Virus record (IMG/VR): IMGVR_UViG_3300030419_002490
Location: 1 to 40,458 of that record
Length of the DNA stretch: 40,458 bases
Reading direction: 5' to 3' (one strand)
DNA from: a virus
Shown here: piece by piece, positions 7,542-16,994 of the stretch
Layout: each line of letters opens with the position of its first letter
Numbering within the stretch: the stretch's first letter is position 1
Position numbers and translations under genes: made by a program
The notes under the pieces: generated by a model
Databases searched by the model: none
The model's input: the letters and a program-made list of their open reading frames with translations, nothing else
Told to the model about the DNA's origin: nothing

Positions 7542-8951
7542 CTAACCTACTTCTGGTGCTTCTATAATTTTAGACTTTGCCGTTACTTGTGGCTGTCTTG
7601 CTTTGTTAAACGCATCTTTACGAATAACACTAATATTTCCAGAAGTCAAGCTTTTTCCAAACCCTTTGACATAAGAGTTAATATAAATCAGTGCCTGTTC
7701 ATAACTTATATATTTATTAATATTCATGATTTTGCTTTTTTGTTTAAGAAATCTCTCATCATTAAGTTTTAAGCCGATTTCTGCCAATCTTATTCGCAAA
7801 TATTCACACAACCAAAAATCACTTGAATAATCAGAATTTAATTTACCAATTGAATAACTATCTCTAAAACTAACACTGGAAATTACCCTATATTCCTCTG
7901 GATTGCTGACGTTACAGGATTGAACGACAGGGGTAGTTGTGTATTCCCTTCTCCCAACATGATGGTTATAAAGGTTGACAACGATTTCTTTAATCATATT
8001 AATATCTCTGGTGTAAACTTTGTCGTAATAAAAAGGAAATATATCACTGGTGTCCAGTGGCATGCCATCAGACTTAAGCCTAGTTGCTATGTCTTCGCCA
8101 TTAACAGTATACTCTCCACGAATATACTTTAGCATTCTTGGGGAATTCAAATTTGCGACAAATCTCCATGGAGCGTTCCTGTCTATCATAAACCCAAAAT
8201 TCGCTGCACCATCTTTTATAACATCATACTTGTTGGAAGCAAGAAATTCTTGATATTTATCATAATCTCCATTGTGACTTTGAATTGAAATTTCAAAAAT
8301 CATACCACTTATCAATCTTGTGCATTTTCTTGAAATAGCAAAATTACTTCTAGCCAACATAATTCCTTCTGCTAGCATTACATTTGGATAGAAGTCGAAT
8401 AAAAAATATTTCAAAAAATCATGAAAACTTTTGATATTGTGATCTCTTTTTTCCTGCCTTAAGTGTGGTGCCATAAACCCTGTATACAAATCTTCTAGGA
8501 TTTTAGAATGCTCCGAATCTAGATCCACATAAGATCTAACAACATTCATTCCTTCATAAAGGGTGCCTTCTATTTTTATTGATTTTCTATTTCCTCGCTC
8601 ATCAGGTGCAAAATTATCTCTAAGATCGTTAAATGCTCTTGCTGCAAAGTCTACACCAATTCCGGGTGTTTTTTTGTTACCCAAAGTTCTTAATGCACCC
8701 TTTTTTGGAACGACAACATCTCCATCAGCATCAACAATACCATAATCTAAATTTTCAGCAGCACCAAACAAATCAAATGCGTTTGAAGTAGAGCCAAAAA
8801 AACTAAATTCCTGACTTTGACCTTGTTCTAAGCCATCGCCAACAAAAACAGAGCCATAATTTGCCTTTAAAGCTCCAACCCTAGATGTCTTTGCGGCATC
8901 TGCGGCTTTCTTAACCATCAGGTCTGCTGGAAATGCTGGTTTTCTAAACAT
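7542..8951 (-). CDS. Conserved-looking structural protein, unknown
   Basis: A 469-aa protein that I do not recognise. It starts MFRKPAFPADLMVKKAADAAK with a GGGAG SD, has no signal peptide or membrane span, and ends in a flexible QPQVTAKSKIIEAPEVG tail. It follows the 1037-aa hub-like protein by 21 bases and is the last gene of the tail/baseplate block, so a baseplate or tail-associated virion role is likely by position only. It lies two bases from the polymerase start. Confidence 0.6.
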   Translation of the reverse strand: MFRKPAFPADLMVKKAADAAKTSRVGALKANYGSVFVGDGLEQGQSQEFSFFGSTSNAFDLFGAAENLDYGIVDADGDVVVPKKGALRTLGNKKTPGIGVDFAARAFNDLRDNFAPDERGNRKSIKIEGTLYEGMNVVRSYVDLDSEHSKILEDLYTGFMAPHLRQEKRDHNIKSFHDFLKYFLFDFYPNVMLAEGIMLARSNFAISRKCTRLISGMIFEISIQSHNGDYDKYQEFLASNKYDVIKDGAANFGFMIDRNAPWRFVANLNSPRMLKYIRGEYTVNGEDIATRLKSDGMPLDTSDIFPFYYDKVYTRDINMIKEIVVNLYNHHVGRREYTTTPVVQSCNVSNPEEYRVISSVSFRDSYSIGKLNSDYSSDFWLCEYLRIRLAEIGLKLNDERFLKQKSKIMNINKYISYEQALIYINSYVKGFGKSLTSGNISVIRKDAFNKARQPQVTAKSKIIEAPEVG

Positions 8952-8972
8952 CTTTTAACTCTCCCTTTGATT

Positions 8973-11900
8973 CTAACTTATGGGCTTATGCCTGACTAGT
9001 GCCTGTGTGCTGCCTTCTTTTTCTTGATAAGCGAAAATACCCAGAGCCCTAGATCCTTGAACATTAGAGGTCCAGATGCCATCAGAGATGGTGTTAGTTA
9101 TATCCATCATATGGTAATATCCCCCTATTTGAAGCTTGTATGCCGCTGAACTTTTATTTGATATAGAGCCCATTCCCGGCATCGATGGATTTAAGAAAAA
9201 TATACTATAAGGCTCTAAATATGGAGTTCCGAACAATTCCATATCGACCGTGTAAGGCTCCCAGAATCTCATGCCTGTTTTTACAGAATTGTCGGTTGCA
9301 GCAGCCGCAATGTTCAAAACTCTTGCTTCAGGACCTAGACTTTCTTTAGAAAAGCTTACATTTTTTAATAAACCTTTGTCACTAGCCATATAGTAGTGAT
9401 ACCTTCCAATAGCAGCATCAGATTCAGGTGTGCCCTTTCCGCTAATATAAAAACCGGTTGGATCAGAAGATAGTATCAAATAGTTATGTTTATTTTTTTG
9501 AGCCACTGGTGTTGTTGCTGTAATATGCTTTAAAAACTCTGAACCAATCAGTTTATGTCTGCCGCCAGTGAAGATATCCGATGGCTTGTTTTTGCTAGTT
9601 ATATATCCGATTTTCAAAGTCCGAGTTCGGAGCACATCATTGCCACGAATAGTATCTGGGTTGTTTAAAATTGGGGTTATGAGGCGGTTGCTTAAGTTGA
9701 AAATCAATTCATGTAGCGTCATGCTATCTATTTGAGGCTTTACAAAAACCTCAGTAAACCATGAGTTAATGTTGTCCAAAGAAATAGGGAGGTCAGCTAT
9801 ATTTAAGGCTATTCCGGATCCGTAACCAGCGTTTTTTTCGTCAACTAATACCTCAGACATCATTATTTGACCTAAAACAATTGTGTAATTTTCTTTATTT
9901 AGAGATTCTTTGATGTTTGGTTGTTCAAGAAATGCCTCTAGGAGATCTCCAAAATAAACATAATACAAATCAACATCATCAGAGCCACTAATTTCTAAAT
10001 TTTCTTGACCAGAGGCGCTAGCTTTTTTATCTTTTTCTAGACTGTCTTTGTCACCGGGGGATTTTGTAGATGCTGCTGCTTCCTTTTCATTCGCTGTTTT
10101 CTTTTCAAGATTATCTTGGGCAGCAGCGGCAGCGGCAGCTTCAAGTTCGGCAGCATCTGCGACAGTGGTAGGCTCTTCAGAGGGATCTTTAGCTGCATCC
10201 TTTAATTTTTGTGCGCCGCCTCCAGCGGGTCCAGTTTCTGGGAATTTTTGTTCACTAAACGGACTAGCCACGATTTTGCTGTCTTTCATATCAACACTTC
10301 TGTCCCAATGATGACTTTCGCCCGGAGTTTCTGGCAATGTGGCTCTACCTTTTGCAACTTGTCTTATAAGAAGATAATTTTGTAAAGCACCTTGTGTAAA
10401 AGATATCTTAAAGGCTCTTTTTAATATTGATTCCCTAACATACTTGTATACATCTGATAGTGCCTTTTTATACTCTTGACTCAGTTCCCTTTGGGCTTCT
10501 TCTAGATTTTTCATAACCTGAGTTTCTTTTTTTGGCTCTGTTTCTGGTTTTTGTAATATTGGTGCTTGTCCGCCCATCTCGTGGGCGGATTTTTCTTTTT
10601 CAATTTCAACTTTAATTTTTTGAATTTGCTTTTTTAGATCTGCTGTTTTTCTTCTGTCAAATATATCAAAAGTATTATCCTTGAGAACGCCGTTCGATGT
10701 AAAATGGTATTTAAACGTAACTAATATAGAGCCGTCTTGCTGAACGTCTAAATCATATTCCTGTGCCGGAAGACATGTCATGGCTTTTTTAGCTTTACCA
10801 GCAGCCTTGAAAAAAGAGTGACTAGAGCCGTGACTTGCTGCTCTATCCTCGTAATCATATCCAACAACTATTCTTATTCTAGATTGATCATAAAGATAAG
10901 CTTCGTCTTGATTTGATTTTGTGCTCTTTATTCCTAAAAATTCTGAATAGTCAAATGTTAGGTCTTTCCCTACTTTTCTTTTTCGAAAGATGCTCTCGCC
11001 TGTTTGAAAATACAATGTCAAAGAAAGCTCACCAGCATCAGATCTAACAAAAGTTCCAGCATCTCCTGAGTAATAGTTCCATTTTAACTCGACAAAACCA
11101 ACATCATCAGCCCTTCCTTCTCTGGACTTTAATAAAGCATCTGAAGTAAAATCTCCCAAATGATTTGAAAATGGCACTTCTATCTCTTTTCCATTGCTTA
11201 GTTCAAGAAATATTTTAACCTGTGGAGTTATAAGAGAGTAATCAAGAGCCGTTCCCTCTTGCAAAGCTGGTATGCCGTCTTTTTGGGCTGTCATGATGTG
11301 CAATAGTTCGGAGGGATTATCGGTGCTAACTAGTCTGATATTTTGTCCATAGCCTTTACCTCTAGAAGTTTTTGTTGCCCGATTGACAAAGGGAACAATA
11401 TTTTCCATGAAAAAGTTCTGTGCGCCGTAGCCAGTTAGTTTTTTTAAAAAATCTTGTGCTTGTTCTCTGGCTCTCTTGTCTACTTCGCCAATGATTTTCG
11501 CAGCCTGAGCAGCGTCTCCACCGACTACAATTTTATTTCCCTCGTCGTCGACGCCATTTGTTACAACTGCGGCTTCGCCTACACTCGTCATTAGATCGGC
11601 AATTGCTGAAGCTGCGCCAACCTCGTTTGTAATTAAATTTTCTTCTCGACCACCAGAGAATGGTCTAATGTTTTCGTTTATAGCATTTTTCAACATCTCA
11701 GAAGCAGGAACTGTTATTTTACCCACGACTTCGCCAGTGTTTGGGTCTATAGCATCTTTTACAAAGCCACCCTCCGGTATCTGTATTTCGAAAGTCTTAT
11801 CTGTGCCAAGAATATTAACTTCATAGTTAATCAAGGTTTTGCCATTATTATCAGGATGGTCCCCCGGACGAATCACATAAGTCCCGACTGGACTTGCTTT

Positions 11901-12086
11901 TACCACGAGAGTGTCAGATGGCACTGTGTGTTTGCCTAGCATTGTATCTTCCGTGACTGAAAGATAACCTTGTATCTTTATCTTAGCTTCTGTAACATTG
12001 CTGTCTGGGGTTGTATCGTTGGTAACCTCGACAACATTATAATTCCAAGCGAGGTCTGCCTGTGATTTTTCATTCTTGTTACTCAT
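8973..12086 (-). CDS. Large baseplate/hub-like structural protein
   Basis: A 1037-aa protein in the baseplate region. The N-terminal two thirds include beta-rich segments (e.g. VGFVELKWNYYSG, ESIFRKRKVGKDLTFDY, DLDVQQDGSILVTFKYHF). A charged coiled-coil stretch (about 470-560) and an Ala/Glu/Lys/Ser low-complexity linker (about 630-705, including a run of seven Ala) follow. The C-terminal 300 residues resemble tail-hub architecture (YTVDMELFGTPYLEPYSIFF, YKLQIGGYYHMMDITNTI). I infer a hub or hub-attached protein from context and these patterns, without a firm family match; a multi-domain fusion is possible. The SD is weak. Confidence 0.55.
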   Translation of the reverse strand: MSNKNEKSQADLAWNYNVVEVTNDTTPDSNVTEAKIKIQGYLSVTEDTMLGKHTVPSDTLVVKASPVGTYVIRPGDHPDNNGKTLINYEVNILGTDKTFEIQIPEGGFVKDAIDPNTGEVVGKITVPASEMLKNAINENIRPFSGGREENLITNEVGAASAIADLMTSVGEAAVVTNGVDDEGNKIVVGGDAAQAAKIIGEVDKRAREQAQDFLKKLTGYGAQNFFMENIVPFVNRATKTSRGKGYGQNIRLVSTDNPSELLHIMTAQKDGIPALQEGTALDYSLITPQVKIFLELSNGKEIEVPFSNHLGDFTSDALLKSREGRADDVGFVELKWNYYSGDAGTFVRSDAGELSLTLYFQTGESIFRKRKVGKDLTFDYSEFLGIKSTKSNQDEAYLYDQSRIRIVVGYDYEDRAASHGSSHSFFKAAGKAKKAMTCLPAQEYDLDVQQDGSILVTFKYHFTSNGVLKDNTFDIFDRRKTADLKKQIQKIKVEIEKEKSAHEMGGQAPILQKPETEPKKETQVMKNLEEAQRELSQEYKKALSDVYKYVRESILKRAFKISFTQGALQNYLLIRQVAKGRATLPETPGESHHWDRSVDMKDSKIVASPFSEQKFPETGPAGGGAQKLKDAAKDPSEEPTTVADAAELEAAAAAAAQDNLEKKTANEKEAAASTKSPGDKDSLEKDKKASASGQENLEISGSDDVDLYYVYFGDLLEAFLEQPNIKESLNKENYTIVLGQIMMSEVLVDEKNAGYGSGIALNIADLPISLDNINSWFTEVFVKPQIDSMTLHELIFNLSNRLITPILNNPDTIRGNDVLRTRTLKIGYITSKNKPSDIFTGGRHKLIGSEFLKHITATTPVAQKNKHNYLILSSDPTGFYISGKGTPESDAAIGRYHYYMASDKGLLKNVSFSKESLGPEARVLNIAAAATDNSVKTGMRFWEPYTVDMELFGTPYLEPYSIFFLNPSMPGMGSISNKSSAAYKLQIGGYYHMMDITNTISDGIWTSNVQGSRALGIFAYQEKEGSTQALVRHKPIS

Positions 12087-12091
12087 AATTC

Positions 12092-12451
12092 TTAATACTT
12101 AATGTCCTCATCCAAAAATATTGCCAAAACCTCATCTAAATTAGTAGGTATGTAAATGACATCACCTGCCCTAACAAATGCTTCAGTGGGGGTCTGGTTA
12201 TACATGGCGATAACCCACCACATTTCAGGATCACCATACTGTAGATTGGCGAGTTTATAAAATCTATCCCCTACTGACCATCTATACGGAGTAGAGGGTA
12301 TTCTAATTATATCTTGTTGGCTTGGATATTTAAATTTTGGGGTTCTATGTTGAACAATTTGCTTTAAGCCACGGGTCTTGTCGAGATATTGCTTATACAT
12401 CTCGTTATCATTCAAGATCATATTTTTCTTATCGTATCTTCCACTAGCCAT
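12092..12451 (-). CDS. Baseplate wedge protein, gp53/LysM-like
   Basis: A 119-aa small protein. RWSVGDRFYKLANLQYGDPEMWWVIAMYN resembles the part of T4 gp53 containing YGNPQLYWVLLMCN, and AGDVIYIPTNLDEV resembles a LysM-like end. T4 gp53 (196 aa) joins baseplate wedges around the hub. This protein is shorter and lacks the gp53 C-terminal half. It lies between the 381-aa and 1037-aa baseplate genes with an AGAGG SD. I am fairly sure of the fold type, less of strict gp53 equivalence. Confidence 0.62.
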   Translation of the reverse strand: MASGRYDKKNMILNDNEMYKQYLDKTRGLKQIVQHRTPKFKYPSQQDIIRIPSTPYRWSVGDRFYKLANLQYGDPEMWWVIAMYNQTPTEAFVRAGDVIYIPTNLDEVLAIFLDEDIKY

Positions 12452-12467
12452 CTTAGTTATATCCTCT

Positions 12468-13613
12468 TTAGTTCACAATATTGACAACAGTTCCATCTTT
12501 TGCAATTTTGCTAAATGCTTCGTCCGACATTTTGTCGACCTGTGCTTGGGTCATAGTGATCTCTCCACCACCGCCGCCTGTTCCTTTTGAAGCCCCTGTG
12601 CCACTTTCTGTTCCCTCTAGACCGGGGAAGCCCTTAAAAGGTATCTTTTTCTTTGGTCCAGCAGCCTCGTTAATAGTTTGAGGCGAGCCTTCATTGATGT
12701 TGTTCATTGATTCATCTGTAACGGCAACAGTTGGTGTATTATAGGGGTCATTATCAAGCCCCTTTAATGCAATACCAGCAGGAGTGTTTACTTTATTTTC
12801 AGTCGACTGACCAGCCGCATTGCCCCCCGCTTTGGTTGCAGGAGGTGATTGATCCTTGGCAGCAGATGCAACTTCTTGACCATTAACCTTTGGCGCAGAA
12901 GAGGGCGATGGCTGCTGAACAGCGGCGGGCTTTTCAGGTGGATTGTTAGGATTGAGAGCCGCCTGAGCAGATGCTGCATACGGAAAACCAATGCCTCTAT
13001 TTTGTCTGGGATCTAAACTGTGGTTGTGAAGAACCTGCATTGACATGGTTATATTCCACAATTTTGGAAATTGCATTCCGTTCGTTCCAAAAGATCCTTG
13101 TTCAAAATCGGGCGTTGAACTTAATGATGTAATAGCTACAACCAGTCCGTTTTTTGCGCTATCTAAGTCAAAAGATGTAACATTATAGGCAGTGTTTTTT
13201 CCAGATGCAATTAAATTTTGAAACTGAACCTTTACCAGTGGATTTCCCTGAATTGTTGAATGACCTGAAGTGTTCCTGTAAGTTGGATATAAAAACTGGA
13301 CTAGTTTATTTACCTCGGCTATATTTGACTGTGCATTTGGCAAGCTATATGAGGGAATAGAAAAGCCCAAACTAATCATCCTTCCGGTTCCAATAATATT
13401 CATAATCGGATCCATTCTGCCAAAAACTTGCTGCTGATTCCAGTTGGAAGTATAAGAGTCAGAAAATTCAGTAATAAAAGCCGCAAATTCTGCTCGTTGT
13501 TTTGTCCCAATATGATAAAACTGAATACTTAAGCCGTGTCCGTCTGGGCTAGCCATGCCGTCAACAACGGAAGCCCCAAATCTAGAATTATATTTATCAT
13601 TTTTCTTTAACAT
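12468..13613 (-). CDS. Baseplate/tail structural protein, unassigned (gp48/gp54 position)
   Basis: A 381-aa protein directly downstream of the tape measure, where T4 has gp48/gp54 (tail tube cap and initiator). Residues 1-220 look globular: FSDSYTSNWNQQQVFGRMDPI, TGRMISLGFSIPSYS, VNKLVQFLYPTY and GNPLVKVQFQNLI. From about 220 on, it is Pro/Ala/Gly/Ser-rich and probably disordered, with a GTGGGGGE run near 350. I see no convincing sequence match to gp48 or gp54, so the role rests on position and on the virion-protein-like composition. Confidence 0.55.
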   Translation of the reverse strand: MLKKNDKYNSRFGASVVDGMASPDGHGLSIQFYHIGTKQRAEFAAFITEFSDSYTSNWNQQQVFGRMDPIMNIIGTGRMISLGFSIPSYSLPNAQSNIAEVNKLVQFLYPTYRNTSGHSTIQGNPLVKVQFQNLIASGKNTAYNVTSFDLDSAKNGLVVAITSLSSTPDFEQGSFGTNGMQFPKLWNITMSMQVLHNHSLDPRQNRGIGFPYAASAQAALNPNNPPEKPAAVQQPSPSSAPKVNGQEVASAAKDQSPPATKAGGNAAGQSTENKVNTPAGIALKGLDNDPYNTPTVAVTDESMNNINEGSPQTINEAAGPKKKIPFKGFPGLEGTESGTGASKGTGGGGGEITMTQAQVDKMSDEAFSKIAKDGTVVNIVN

Positions 13614-13635
13614 TCTTTAAACCCTCTATATGACC

Positions 13636-16368
13636 TTATACATTCCTAAAGCCACCGAATGCAACTGATTTCTGCTCTTTCTTCATTCTACCAGCGATTG
13701 ATTTATATGTCGCTCTTGCAATTGGCTTGCTGTCCATGGTAATTACCGTATCTCCACCTGCGGTTTCTAACGTATTGACTATTTTTTCGAACATTGGTCC
13801 CAAGACATCTCCCAATTGATTACTTATTTCTTTTGCTATTTCTTGAGAATTGATTTTCGCATTTGCTTCTGCTCTTATTCCATTTAAAACCCCTGAGATT
13901 GGACCGTCTTTTTTTCCACCCATAACCTTCCAAACTTCGTCTTTCGTGTTGTATGGACTCAAAACACCATCATTGACAATGAAGTCATTGACCGATGGAC
14001 CTAAATCGTTGATAAAATTTCTGCTTCCGGGCTTTTGCGCTGCTTGAGGCTTAAAATCAAGCGAACCCCCTATGACGCCAGAAATACCACCTGCAATCCC
14101 GCCGACGAGTGCGCCTGCGGCGGTACCGCCAACCGGGAGTATCATCGATCCAATTGCAGCCCCAGCAGCGGCACCCCCGAGGGCACCGGAAAGCCCTCCA
14201 GCAGCCATGGATCCGCCTTGAGTCTCAAATCCCTCCTCGCCTTTTATACCTTTAAAAAGTGCAACACCCCCAAGTAATCCACCTATGGCAAGACCAATTG
14301 GTCCAAGCATTTTTAGGAAGCCTCCGCTGAACATCTTACCCAAAAACGTTCCACCAGTAGCAAATTTAGCGCCTAGTGCAGTACCCGCAAACATGGCTGC
14401 AAAATTCGATAGGGCACCGCCTGAATCGCTCAAGGCACCAGAAAAGGTTCCTACTGCACCCGCACCCAATAACATAGTATTAACAAAGTTTGGATTTTCT
14501 TTTACAAAATCTGCAACTGCCTGCACGGCATTAACTATTGCAATTGAGAAGCTCTCAACAGCGTTTGCTATACCCTCTGGACCTCCAAATGCCTTGTTTA
14601 GTCCTTCCATCACATTTAATAACAACTCTTCTCCGACAAATTTAAGAGCTTGGAATGGAGAAGTGGCATCTTTTAATTGTTGGGATAGTGATCTTTGACC
14701 ACCTTCGACTTCTTTAAGGGTCTTGCCATAGTTGTCAAAGTTCTTAATTAGCTCATTAACATCGCTAGTTCCAAAAGCCTCGGACATCATTCTCAAAGCT
14801 GCTTGAGCTTCAAAGCCACCTTCTGCTAAGTCTCTAACACTCAAGCCATATGACTGCACGGCTTCTTGGAGCAATTTATATCTTTCTTCTTCTGTGTTGG
14901 CAGTAACCAAGGACAAGGCATCAAAAGCAGCATGAGTAGAGCCGGTCAATCTTTGGAATACTACATTTAACTTATTTACTCTTGGAATAGCGTCATCAAA
15001 AGTTCTAAAGCCTTGGACAATTCCCATCATCTCTTCGAATGTGGTATTCATCGCTTTTGCTTGCTTATTCATGTCGATGAATACTTTTGGACCCCTAGTT
15101 CCAAGGTGAGCCAATTGAGGCAAAAATTTAGCCAATTCTGACGTTATCATTTTAGCAGAGAAACCAAAATTACCCATTTCTTCGACAATAGATTTAAATC
15201 TTTCATTTGCATCACTGACAGACTCTCCAGCATGCTCCATTAAGTTTGTTATAACCTCTGCAAAGTCTCGTGTATCAACGCCAAACCTCTGGAATGTAGC
15301 AGCAGTTACGCCAAGCTCCTCTCTGGCTCCCCTGCCAAGTGCAGAAAAGATTGGCAATGTTTCTGCTAATTCTTGACCTGCTCTCATGGCTTCTTCGGAC
15401 AGAATAAAAACGCCATCATAAGCCTGATTAGCAGCTTCTCTAAAATCCATGAAACTAGTGACAAACTGCCTACTTAATCCAGTAGACGCACTAATCTCTG
15501 ATTGCAATTCAATAAAAGTTTTAAGAAATTCTAGGGATCCTTTTATCACAGACCCAATAACATTTGAAAGATTAAATACCTCTGTAAAACCCTTGAGCAT
15601 TCCTTGGAAAACACCACCCGGACCAGCTTCTTTCAAGTCAGCCATGATCTCATTCATTTTACCACTAAACTCTGTTGAAATTCCGAGTAAGTTAGCTCCT
15701 GAGCCTAAGAGACCAGCAGTGGCACCTGCGACACCTTTAACTGCTTCCTCTTGTTTATTATATTCTTTGCTTTGTTTTTTGAGTTCTTTAAGTTTTTCTC
15801 TAGCTTGTTCAACAGTTAAATCACCATTAACAATTTGCTCTAGTATTTCTTCTGTTTGCTTTTTAAGTTCTTCAACTACATCTTCATTAAGATCTAAGTT
15901 CTCTTCTATAGCCTCTAGTTGGGCTTCAAAAAGACCTTTTATTTCTTTGAGATTTCTTTTTTCAGCATCTTGACTTTGCCTAACATTAGCGCTCCGCTGT
16001 CTCTCCAATCTAGCAAGTTTATCTTCAAGGTCTACTTTTCTCTGTTTATCAACATTCCTTCGCATGTCAAGCTTACTAAGTTCTAAGCCAATTTTTTGAA
16101 TGTCTTCTGTAATCTGAAAATTCTTAAGGGCTAAATCATTGTTTATTCGTTCTAAGTCTTGACGTTTTTGGACTGCTTGAAGAATATCCTGCTGAAGTTT
16201 AAGTTCATTTTGTGCTACTAGGGCTTTCTTTTCAATAGACGTGAGGAATTCGCCTTGTTTTCTCAAAGCATCGCCTTCAACCTTAGCAATCTGCTTGGCT
16301 ATTTCGTTTCTCTTTTCGTATAGCTTATTAATAGCTTCTTGATTTTCAATGCTTTGATCATCTGCCAT
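13636..16368 (-). CDS. Tail tape measure protein (gp29-like role)
   Basis: A 910-aa protein that sets tail length. The N-terminal about 220 residues are highly charged coiled coil (e.g. LYEKRNEIAKQIAKVEGDAL). The middle contains FSALGRGAREELGVT and NLMEHAGESVSD-type helices, as in many tape measures. Residues about 630-770 are Gly/Ala-rich and hydrophobic (GAGAVGTFSGAL, GLAIGGLLGGVALF, GGTAAGALVGGIAGG), the segment thought to contact the membrane. It is longer than T4 gp29 (590 aa), which by the usual helix-length rule implies a longer tail than T4; that is inference. It has an AGGA SD and lies between the small 111-aa gene and the 381-aa baseplate gene. Confidence 0.85.
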   Translation of the reverse strand: MADDQSIENQEAINKLYEKRNEIAKQIAKVEGDALRKQGEFLTSIEKKALVAQNELKLQQDILQAVQKRQDLERINNDLALKNFQITEDIQKIGLELSKLDMRRNVDKQRKVDLEDKLARLERQRSANVRQSQDAEKRNLKEIKGLFEAQLEAIEENLDLNEDVVEELKKQTEEILEQIVNGDLTVEQAREKLKELKKQSKEYNKQEEAVKGVAGATAGLLGSGANLLGISTEFSGKMNEIMADLKEAGPGGVFQGMLKGFTEVFNLSNVIGSVIKGSLEFLKTFIELQSEISASTGLSRQFVTSFMDFREAANQAYDGVFILSEEAMRAGQELAETLPIFSALGRGAREELGVTAATFQRFGVDTRDFAEVITNLMEHAGESVSDANERFKSIVEEMGNFGFSAKMITSELAKFLPQLAHLGTRGPKVFIDMNKQAKAMNTTFEEMMGIVQGFRTFDDAIPRVNKLNVVFQRLTGSTHAAFDALSLVTANTEEERYKLLQEAVQSYGLSVRDLAEGGFEAQAALRMMSEAFGTSDVNELIKNFDNYGKTLKEVEGGQRSLSQQLKDATSPFQALKFVGEELLLNVMEGLNKAFGGPEGIANAVESFSIAIVNAVQAVADFVKENPNFVNTMLLGAGAVGTFSGALSDSGGALSNFAAMFAGTALGAKFATGGTFLGKMFSGGFLKMLGPIGLAIGGLLGGVALFKGIKGEEGFETQGGSMAAGGLSGALGGAAAGAAIGSMILPVGGTAAGALVGGIAGGISGVIGGSLDFKPQAAQKPGSRNFINDLGPSVNDFIVNDGVLSPYNTKDEVWKVMGGKKDGPISGVLNGIRAEANAKINSQEIAKEISNQLGDVLGPMFEKIVNTLETAGGDTVITMDSKPIARATYKSIAGRMKKEQKSVAFGGFRNV

Positions 16369-16383
16369 TACTTAATTTTCCTA

Positions 16384-16719
16384 TTACTTAAGTGGCCATT
16401 TAATACCTGTATCTTTTTCAAATGCAGAAATGGCTCTTTCTAGCTTATACCTACTGTTCAAAGTTTTTGGATCAGACAAGCCATGCTTTATGTAAGCATC
16501 AGCATATCTTTTTTCGCCCTTTAGGGCTTGCATAAACTTCCTAACCTGAGACCTTGTTCCTCTAACCTGACCGGAAAGGGCACCTAAGCCCCTAGAGCCA
16601 AACATAAGCTTGATCATCAATTCTATCTGTGCCCCTAAAGAGGTTAGATAAGAATATTCATCAATTTTGCCACTTTTTAGGGCATTTAAGTCAATATCGA
16701 TATTGTTTAAATCATCCAT
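16384..16719 (-). CDS. Small tail-cluster protein, unknown
   Basis: A 111-aa protein just before the tape measure gene. It is mostly helical (SYLTSLGAQIELMIKLMFG; RSQVRKFMQALKGEKRYADAY) and ends GIKWPLK. It has a GGGAG SD and follows a terminator, so it starts a transcript or depends on read-through. Position suggests a tail assembly factor; I recognise no family. Confidence 0.62.
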   Translation of the reverse strand: MDDLNNIDIDLNALKSGKIDEYSYLTSLGAQIELMIKLMFGSRGLGALSGQVRGTRSQVRKFMQALKGEKRYADAYIKHGLSDPKTLNSRYKLERAISAFEKDTGIKWPLK

Positions 16720-16753
16720 AGGTATAATCTCCCATAATAATTAGTTTAAAAAC

Positions 16754-16777
16754 AAAAATGAGGGCTTAACGCCCTCA
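16754..16777 (-). terminator. Rho-independent terminator after the gp51-position gene
   Basis: On the minus strand the stem TGAGGGC / GCCCTCA (7 bp, loop GTTAA) is followed by TTTTTG and TTTT. It begins two bases after the stop of the 71-aa gene and separates it from the 111-aa/tape-measure genes. Confidence 0.88.
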
Positions 16778-16778
16778 A

Positions 16779-16994
16779 TTAAAGAGTGACCTTTCTTTTA
16801 CCCCCTGAAGATCTCTCCATTTGTTCTTTTTCATCTTGAAATTGTTTTACTAAGCGGTTTAAAAACCAGTTTCTGATAACAACAGGTAAATTGTAAGCTT
16901 CTGTAAAACTCCATCCACCATGATATTTTAATAAGAAAAAAGTTTCGTAAACGTTTTTGGCATAATCATCATTTAGGCCAAAAAAACTCCGCAT
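16779..16994 (-). CDS. Small tail/baseplate assembly protein (gp51 position)
   Basis: A 71-aa protein, MRSFFGLNDDYAK... with an aromatic helical core (YETFFLLKYHGGWSFTEAYN, RNWFLNRLVKQ). The frame is open to 17042, but I place the start at 16994 because GGAGGT lies eight bases upstream and the overlap with the gp26-like gene drops to 26 bases. In T4 the gene after 26 is 51, a catalytic assembly factor of the hub; the length and sequence do not prove equivalence. It resembles small tail assembly chaperones that follow hub genes. The start codon lies in the loop of a short hairpin. Confidence 0.68.
   Translation of the reverse strand: MRSFFGLNDDYAKNVYETFFLLKYHGGWSFTEAYNLPVVIRNWFLNRLVKQFQDEKEQMERSSGGKRKVTL

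Noticed and set aside
15449-15973. Plus-strand ORF (174 aa) opposite the tape measure gene
   Set aside because: It is a Ser/Leu-rich shadow created by the charged coiled-coil codons of the opposite strand.
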